Source of the DNA: Burkholderiales bacterium
GTDB taxonomy: Bacteria > Pseudomonadota > Gammaproteobacteria > Burkholderiales > Usitatibacteraceae
Length of the DNA stretch: 8,910 bases
Assembly (NCBI GenBank): GCA_014378085.1
Contig: JACMOJ010000039.1
Coordinates: 1-8,910, forward strand
Direction of reading: 5' to 3'
Shown: positions 6,801 through 8,910 of the stretch, piece after piece
Position numbering within the stretch: position 1 is the stretch's first letter
Layout: each line of letters begins with the position of its first letter
Translations under genes and position numbers: made by a program
The notes under the pieces: model-generated
The model's database searches: none
Told to the model about the DNA's origin: nothing
The model's input: only the letters and a program-made list of their open reading frames with translations

Positions 6801-6942
6801 CAAAAACGCCGACGGCTGGGTTGGTGATCACTGCCTGCGCACCGGCGACAAAAGGAATGCTGCACACTAACAGCACAGTCGTAGCTGACATCCGTGCCAA
6901 ACAATTTCGCACCTGGCGATACAGCGCGGTTTTCAACTTCAA
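817..6942 (-). CDS. giant secreted RCC1-propeller / LCAT-family lipase-like protein, about 2041 aa
   Basis: The protein appears to be an exported enzyme with a large binding scaffold. Start: TTG at 6942-6940 is preferred because AGGGGG ends six bases upstream. TTG 6957 (five codons longer) and ATG 6891 remain possible. Domains in the 2041-aa numbering: Sec signal peptide 1-37, with a basic n-region, a hydrophobic core at 20-32 and A-x-A cleavage after 35 or 37; beta-rich domain 38-150; seven RCC1-type repeats about 155-515, each with a Cys pair; three tandem Ig-like repeats 523-836; a PKD-like domain with DPDGD and a further Ig-like domain to about 1200; LCAT-family alpha/beta hydrolase 1203-1595; beta domains; a fibronectin III-like domain about 1744-1840; an SGGEYSLDG beta module about 1865-1930; and an EF-hand/dockerin-like end 1935-2041. 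Hydrolase signs are IPGIFGS near 1209-1215, WDWRLAP at 1279-1285 (LCAT members have YDWRL), AHSMGG with Ser1315, GDGTVP with Asp1542 and KHADM with His1578. Together these give a complete putative triad. Lipid ester hydrolysis or acyl transfer is inferred; the substrate is unknown. No secretion or foldase gene adjoins it. Confidence 0.92.
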   Translation of the reverse strand: MKLKTALYRQVRNCLARMSATTVLLVCSIPFVAGAQAVITNPAVGVFGGGINITARIDSTSISGVVVSAAKTSGTFLGNGMLRLCRGEGNTCETVLETPYVAGAATVTFPAFTPRLRRQDFYYVQRYDAVTIGGLDPNVRSAQMIVVADNAEAGRVNAVQTGRGLVGRVCGLASDGQLRCWSNASLITPTLYAGFPASLSKISFGNSAACALASGAVWCAGSNDVGQLGDGTTTARAAPVAVVGLPAAIADVTSGLNTSCALSAGSVWCWGTNSYGEATGGVSPGSPTSVLSATLVPSLGTDNVKVVLGDFYGCSLKANGGVFCWGVNGNGSLGNSVGLDTRTVYPATAVAGVVATTLTTHPLAQHVCVTKADFSVWCWGMNDYAQLGRGTASPKQWQPAKSTAFTQSPKSMSFARSATCIITLGDAVACVGENDGGRLGSDDAVDPQTDTGYLSYTRVATLVQGVSGSVTSASTGDGGVCVSLTDGSVRCSGSGPLGDGSTNASYHPVRGVGFGQAQSALPAPTFGTSSRTDDTLTFVYRDGLTSADAPITDHRWACKSSNGSGVPVGGNIRANEAAGTDHTVSAKIERQGMWSCQVMYRTANGYSPWSAWVQITARPTVVPTMVSAVYDGNYGTLVFSDNLSPTKGPIIGLSAVCFVGYGAYSPSGTSGCQGGDTQCSASSVVLEPAGARHTIRLPLPPGSSGVSQISCRAGYTTYDGPSENAMANFLLTATPTPPPTVNSGRIIGNTGTLAFSDNLPASAGTVSTSVWSCVRTRDNATFSGAASINEPAGGTHTINIPLTSNDYQQNPDSYACSVKVATTGLAGPFSAAYTVGPNSPPVISGFTFSVTNGVISGSFSIVDPDGDLVKNLMVYFGSSPRGTDCSSGVLGTWDVPRAGGTINFTASSANVGCSDLLPSATTIYGFVRGSGGNGRDATIVDAQATNTLWSPPTTSTYSLVFEQVPSTLIVNQTADVTVRLVDVFGATASQFTGPIRVGLDVEAVPFAFEDEAGATASVSRVVRLKNGVGVIRALRFSEPAVVKLIGATTLNGTTLSLSSAIADSLKAAPVTAQMNLGGSSSAISVAKGATSTYKITWSSNGGAASNFASKWCSNDFQAVLLNQQSTVVQTIVPPACTPPGTIFTVSGSVAPGAYSIEFRRSGLALGRANSGVDTRKGNMVVSYTASQSAQNIDFTIATSVVGQRVVILIPGIFGSTTDDNIANTWFRPTLPPILCARVLVAWNQPACGSLQFFDDLILGWKTLEIAIKGEGYRVKRVAWDWRLAPQDAAKLYLKPAIDAAFAESGQLPVDVVAHSMGGLVALSALRQLDSAQKTDRVLMLGSPLAGSANAYGLLQVADPYGLDASIIRSNGGYSKKGQVVSCSDTVYSNVADWLYQNQTGSRLGSRAGTVFACDVLTAYKYNQSAQLRRSTFGKAATGGFFLYPDYSRFKFIASKPASWYGGAAVQNFGPNNHLLGLGATASCTNLTRRPVVTNGKTNIFLSLSNSSIYTIRLLPETREVDSSGVLTHSQWPQSGVTNKIGDGTVPVDGQTAKLADWLGVSQSTVDTNCSLVRDYGKHADMTSNDALRDWVITKLGRVGPPVAATDFGTKVASAAAPQYSISFSHPTGRVFWDVSGVGRLGSDISDGAVESLDVDGATGTVNTTGQSVWLQLQKDTFATVSASYRLRDTSANILVEHAAIATSDVASNPASIKQFLARPNVGVTFAGNIDPIKPSVAFEMEGPNPPTNLRPFPAVNTTSISWLAPTSASNVTRYHVYSRRAQANDWRFDADVSSFTLSTVLPFGGASSTVDEREILVLAVDAQARYSYAQSFANNTFGLEPDFSFGMAKVGVNTLATSPVTPSIANVPLPFTISGGEYSLDGAAWSSLPGTLPPYATMQLRGTSPATVGNVQSVVLTTNGVPYTFAIQSVTPPVCSRATRGLVDVGPFIRYLEGVSDTPMLSGFVPVAENTSTNASNLINQYVDNFFAYDFNGDGSMSPEIDGLLYARYALGFRGLGLVSGIAVGTARTTAQIEAALSACQ
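820..1140 (-). other. EF-hand/dockerin-like C-terminal module of the giant protein
   Basis: Residues 1935-2041 end with a Ca-binding-type loop, DFNGDGSMSPEID from Asp1990. It has acidic or polar ligands at loop positions 1, 3, 5 and 7, followed by DGLLYARYALGFRG and a TARTTAQIEAALSACQ tail. I recall similar C-termini in secreted proteins of beta- and gammaproteobacteria. Cys1935 and Cys2040 bracket the module and may pair. It may be a sorting, anchoring or folding tag; this is inferred. Confidence 0.65.
2160..3336 (-). other. LCAT-family alpha/beta hydrolase domain within the giant protein
   Basis: The domain begins with a hydrophobic strand ending in PGIFGS, the oxyanion-side loop of LCAT and related lipases. 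It continues through WDWRLAP, the nucleophile elbow AHSMGG (Ser codon 2998-3000), GDGTVP with the candidate catalytic Asp (codon 2317-2319) and KHADM with the candidate His (codon 2209-2211). The Ser-Asp-His order and the WDWR motif favour the LCAT/PDAT-like family over simple bacterial triacylglycerol lipases. About 200 residues separate Ser and Asp, leaving room for a lid or insertion containing several Cys. Confidence 0.8.
4437..5376 (-). repeat. three tandem ~100-residue Ig-like repeats in the giant protein
   Basis: Residues about 523-836 contain three units that share TLxFxDxL near the start, a W/V-x-C strand, a central (E/N)-P/A-AG..HT(I/V) motif, and an SC-x-V strand near the end. The EPAG-HTI motif is explicit in units 2 and 3 and appears as EAAG-HTV in unit 1. 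The units probably arose by internal duplication and form a beta-sandwich stalk between the propeller and the enzyme domain. Confidence 0.7.
5427..6435 (-). other. seven-bladed RCC1-type propeller region within the giant protein
   Basis: Seven repeats of the pattern C-x-L-(x)n-G-x-V-x-C-W/x-G-x-N-x-x-G-x-L-G can be read from residue 170 (first Cys) to about 506. Motifs are VCGLASDGQLRCW, CALASGAVWCAGSNDVGQLG, CALSAGSVWCWGTNSYGE, CSLKANGGVFCWGVNGNGSL, CVTKADFSVWCWGMNDYAQL, CIITLGDAVACVGENDGGRL and CVSLTDGSVRCSGSGPLG. Seven is the count for a closed RCC1 propeller. Every blade has two Cys 9 or 10 residues apart, suggesting one disulfide per blade after export. Blades 1, 6 and 7 are the most divergent. 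RCC1-type propellers act in protein or ligand binding; here that role is inferred. Confidence 0.85.
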
Positions 6943-6948
6943 AGCTTT

Positions 6949-6954
6949 CCCCCT
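6949..6954 (-). promoter_or_regulatory. Shine-Dalgarno site that selects the TTG start of the giant gene
   Basis: On the minus strand AGGGGG is followed by AAAGCT and then TTG. The 6-base spacing is ideal for the start at 6942. It would lie inside the coding sequence if 6957 were used, which is why the shorter start was chosen. Confidence 0.6.
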
Positions 6955-7005
6955 CAATACAATTTTTTTGGAGCCGTCAAGTGTGCCTTCCGCGCAAATT
7001 GGCTC

Positions 7006-7042
7006 AATCTACGCAATCCGAATTCCAAGCGTAACGCAATCC
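7006..7042 (-). promoter_or_regulatory. possible promoter with overlapping 9-bp direct repeats for the giant gene
   Basis: GGATTGCGT occurs twice on the minus strand, at 7034-7042 and 7011-7019, with a 23-bp period (about two helical turns). The second copy runs into TAGATT (7006-7011), a four-of-six match to TATAAT. The -35 candidate TTACGC, 17 bp upstream, is poor. A poor -35 with repeated sites across it would fit an activator-dependent promoter, but this is speculative. The leader to the TTG would be about 55-60 nt. Confidence 0.25.
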
Positions 7043-7074
7043 TTGGCGCGAAGCTAGCGGCGGTGCAGACCGAG

Positions 7075-7096
7075 TAGACGAGATGTTTCACGTCTA
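7075..7096. repeat. 6-bp inverted repeat in the divergent intergenic region
   Basis: TAGACG (7075-7080) and CGTCTA (7091-7096) are perfect inverted repeats with a 10-base spacer. The arrangement is operator-like and lies upstream of the giant gene. There is no further support. Confidence 0.25.
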
Positions 7097-7125
7097 TTGT
7101 CCCGCGGTGAACAGATACCACTTGA

Positions 7126-7365
7126 TCACAATTGATGGTCACCACAGAATTTCGATGAATAAATGCATTCCCATGGGACCGGCGAGAGATCTAACGGGTT
7201 TTCAGCGTACAACACTGCGATCGGTCGGACGGAAAATGCAGATGGGCTGGTGGCGCTGTCATACGCATCTCCGCTCGCGTGCAACGCCAACGCTATTGCG
7301 ACGTGTGGCCCGTCACAGATCGAGATACGACCCACGCTGTTGACCAACTCTTCGCGAACATTCAA
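7126..7365 (-). CDS. doubtful hypothetical ORF, about 79 aa or up to 92 open codons
   Basis: A minus-strand reading frame stays open from just after a TAG near 7407 down to the TGA at 7126-7128. The best start seen is TTG at 7365, with AAAGG eight bases upstream. The translation, starting MNVREELVNSVGRISICDG, has an ordinary composition but no family I recognise. In the same frame upstream of the TAG, codons overlapping and preceding the hsdR start read a hydrophobic stretch, FLTILGAMILALW, then a polar tail. The two pieces could be a gene broken by a stop, or chance in GC-rich DNA. Codon quality falls off toward the 3' end. There is no homology evidence, so treat it as uncertain. Confidence 0.22.
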   Translation of the reverse strand: MNVREELVNSVGRISICDGPHVAIALALHASGDAYDSATSPSAFSVRPIAVLYAENPLDLSPVPWECIYSSKFCGDHQL

Positions 7366-7512
7366 GCCTTCGACCTTTTGCTTCTCGCCGGGCGCTGTAC
7401 CTAACTAAATTGCGTTGGTCACAGCCAGTACACCGTCGTTTTTCGTTGTCGCAGATCGCCATAGCGCAAGTATCATCGCGCCAAGAATTGTCAAGAACAA
7501 CTGCCCACGCTC
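7366..7512. other. upstream region of hsdR, no clear promoter
   Basis: The hsdR frame is closed by TAG at 7462-7464, so transcription and translation signals must lie here. I see no convincing -35/-10 pair: TTGTCG at 7446 and TATCAT at 7471 are 19 bases apart and weak. No strong Shine-Dalgarno site precedes the ATG at 7513, suggesting weak or leader-dependent initiation. Confidence 0.3.
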
Positions 7513-8910
7513 ATGGCCGCAAACACTGAAGCCTTCGCCCGCACGCTAATCGACGCCCAACTCAGTGATCAACACTGGCAAATCAGTGACGGCACCAGTG
7601 TCCGCTACGAGTACACATTAGCCAACGGCGACCGTGCGGACTACTTGCTGTGCAGCCGCGAGGGCCGGGGGCAAGCCATCGTCGAGGCCAAGAGGGAAAG
7701 CATCAACGCCGCCGACGCCCGCGAGCAGGGCCGCCGCAATGCCGAGCAGGCCAATGTGCCTTTTGTATTTTTAGCCAACGGCAACGAGATTTTGTTTTGG
7801 GACTGGCAGCGCGAAGCCCACCCGCGAGCAGTGCGCACCTTCTTTTCACAGGCAGACTTGGAGCGCCGCGCCGCCTTATTGCAAATGCGCGTTGACCCGC
7901 TCACTGTTGCCATAGACACCCGTATCGCCGGGCGCAACTATCAGGTGGACTGCAACGAAACCATTTGCCGTGAAATTGGCTTGGGGCGGCGCAAGATGCT
8001 GATTGAAATGGCCACAGGCACCGGCAAGACGCGCACCGCCGCCGCGCTGATCAAGCGCCTGTTTGCCGCCAATGTGGTCACCCGCGTGCTGTTTTTGGTG
8101 GACCGTATTCCGTTAGCGGTACAAACCGAGGAGGCTTTCACGGAGCACATGAGGGAGCTGCCCTGTTACGTAATGCGCGCCGGCCGCCGTTTTCAGGACG
8201 AGCAGCGCATCACCATCACCACCTTGCAGTCGATGGTGAACATTTACCACCAATATTCGTCGGGCTATTTCGACCTGATCATCACCGACGAATGCCACCG
8301 CAGCATTTACGGTAAATGGCGCAAGGTGCTGGAGCACTTTGACGGTATCCAGATCGGCCTGACCGCCACCCCCTGCGTCAAGCCGCCCAATGAAGACGGA
8401 TCTGCAGACGACGAAACGGTTTTTGTGCGGGACACCCTGCGTTTCTTTGGCGTCGATAAGCCGACTTTTTCCTACACGCTCAAACGCGCCATCGACGAGC
8501 GCTATTTGGTCGGTTACCAAATCTACAAGGCCAAGACCGTCAAGACCGCCACGGCGGACGGCATCAAGATTCTGCGGGACGAAATCAAGTGGGATGGGCT
8601 GGACCCCAAAACGCGCAAAGAACTGGAAGACGCTTTTGTGGCCGCTGCCAACCTCAAGCCACCCCAGCCGCACATCCTGATCGACCCCAATGTGCTGGAG
8701 CGCAAGTTCACCATTCCCGCCCGAAATCAGGCCATCGTGCGCGAATTCCGTAAGGTGATGGAAGACGGCTATCTTGACGCCACGGGCTACCTGCGAAAAC
8801 CGCTGATTGGCAAAACCATTGTGTTTGCCGTGACCAAACGCCACGCCGAAACGCTGGCCACGCTGATCGACAACGAGTTTGCCCACCTCAAACCTTCGCC
8901 GGAAATCAAA
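7513..8910 (+). CDS. hsdR: type I restriction enzyme R subunit, EcoEI type, 3' end beyond window
   Basis: This is the motor and nuclease subunit of a type I restriction-modification complex. With HsdM and HsdS it recognises unmodified DNA, translocates it using ATP and cuts at a distance. The first 466 codons are present and open to the window edge. The N-terminal nuclease domain shows Asp43 and Glu58-x-Lys60 (EAK), a PD-(D/E)xK-type site. A Q-like motif at RNYQ (141-144) precedes Walker A ATGTGKT (167-173), LFLVDR (193-198), the Walker B box DECH (259-262, in ITDECHRSIYGKW) and motif III TATP (284-287). The second RecA-like domain begins near KTIVFAVTKRHAE (434-446). DECHRSIYGKW and RAGRRFQDE are typical of the EcoEI R branch. 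ATG 7513 is the first ATG after the in-frame TAG at 7462; it lacks a clear Shine-Dalgarno site. The gene looks intact as far as it goes. hsdM and hsdS are not in the window and probably follow. Confidence 0.95.
   Translation, partial: MAANTEAFARTLIDAQLSDQHWQISDGTSVRYEYTLANGDRADYLLCSREGRGQAIVEAKRESINAADAREQGRRNAEQANVPFVFLANGNEILFWDWQREAHPRAVRTFFSQADLERRAALLQMRVDPLTVAIDTRIAGRNYQVDCNETICREIGLGRRKMLIEMATGTGKTRTAAALIKRLFAANVVTRVLFLVDRIPLAVQTEEAFTEHMRELPCYVMRAGRRFQDEQRITITTLQSMVNIYHQYSSGYFDLIITDECHRSIYGKWRKVLEHFDGIQIGLTATPCVKPPNEDGSADDETVFVRDTLRFFGVDKPTFSYTLKRAIDERYLVGYQIYKAKTVKTATADGIKILRDEIKWDGLDPKTRKELEDAFVAAANLKPPQPHILIDPNVLERKFTIPARNQAIVREFRKVMEDGYLDATGYLRKPLIGKTIVFAVTKRHAETLATLIDNEFAHLKPSPEIK

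Noticed and set aside
6125..7057. Plus-strand open frames of about 130 and 128 aa opposite the start of the giant gene
   Set aside because: They are antisense to the signal peptide and RCC1 region, have no motif and no clear ribosome binding site.
7163..7408. 81-aa plus-strand open frame upstream of hsdR
   Set aside because: It overlaps the minus-strand candidate, lacks a clear ribosome binding site and has no recognisable features.
8113..8886. 257-aa open frame on the minus strand
   Set aside because: It lies entirely antisense to hsdR, whose helicase motifs are unmistakable. The open frame is a by-product of the coding sequence on the other strand.
1..8910. CRISPR array, rRNA or insertion sequence
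   Set aside because: No regularly spaced identical repeats, no rRNA-like sequence, and no transposase frame or flanking terminal inverted repeats were seen.

Overview
This window looks like bacterial accessory DNA, probably from a betaproteobacterium of the Burkholderiales type or a related proteobacterium. The assignment is an inference. It rests on moderate GC content, a Sec-exported giant protein ending in a Ca-binding C-terminal module of a kind I associate with secreted proteins of these groups, and an EcoEI-type restriction subunit. No taxonomic marker gene is present.

Layout. (1) Positions 1-282 have no convincing gene. They hold a probable terminator remnant at the very edge, a strong 28-bp palindrome, a possible 31-codon ORF and phased short repeats. 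(2) Positions 283-329, minus strand, are the 3' part of a tRNA-Asn(GTT) gene: anticodon loop, variable loop, complete T arm, 3' acceptor strand and encoded CCA. The 5' half is missing. This is the classic footprint of an attachment site of a tRNA-targeting tyrosine integrase. If so, the element lies to the right, with its intact tRNA-Asn end outside the window. (3) Positions 330-816 are non-coding as far as I can see. (4) Positions 817-6942, minus strand, form one giant gene of about 2041 aa. It encodes a secreted mosaic protein: signal peptide, seven-bladed RCC1-type propeller, tandem Ig-like repeats, an LCAT-family alpha/beta hydrolase with a visible Ser-Asp-His triad, fibronectin-like domains and an EF-hand/dockerin-like C-terminus. 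(5) Positions 6943-7512 are a divergent intergenic region with short repeats near a possible promoter and a doubtful minus-strand ORF. (6) Positions 7513-8910, plus strand, are the first 466 codons of a type I restriction HsdR subunit of the EcoEI type, cut off by the window end.

How it fits together. The tRNA fragment followed by a large secreted lipase-like protein and a restriction gene reads as the distal end of a genomic island that carries defence and surface or secreted cargo. The two large genes are divergent and have no evident functional link. The hsdM and hsdS partners of hsdR, an integrase and the intact tRNA-Asn would be expected to the right of the window. The most noteworthy objects are the RCC1-LCAT-dockerin-like architecture and the tRNA-Asn attachment-site remnant.
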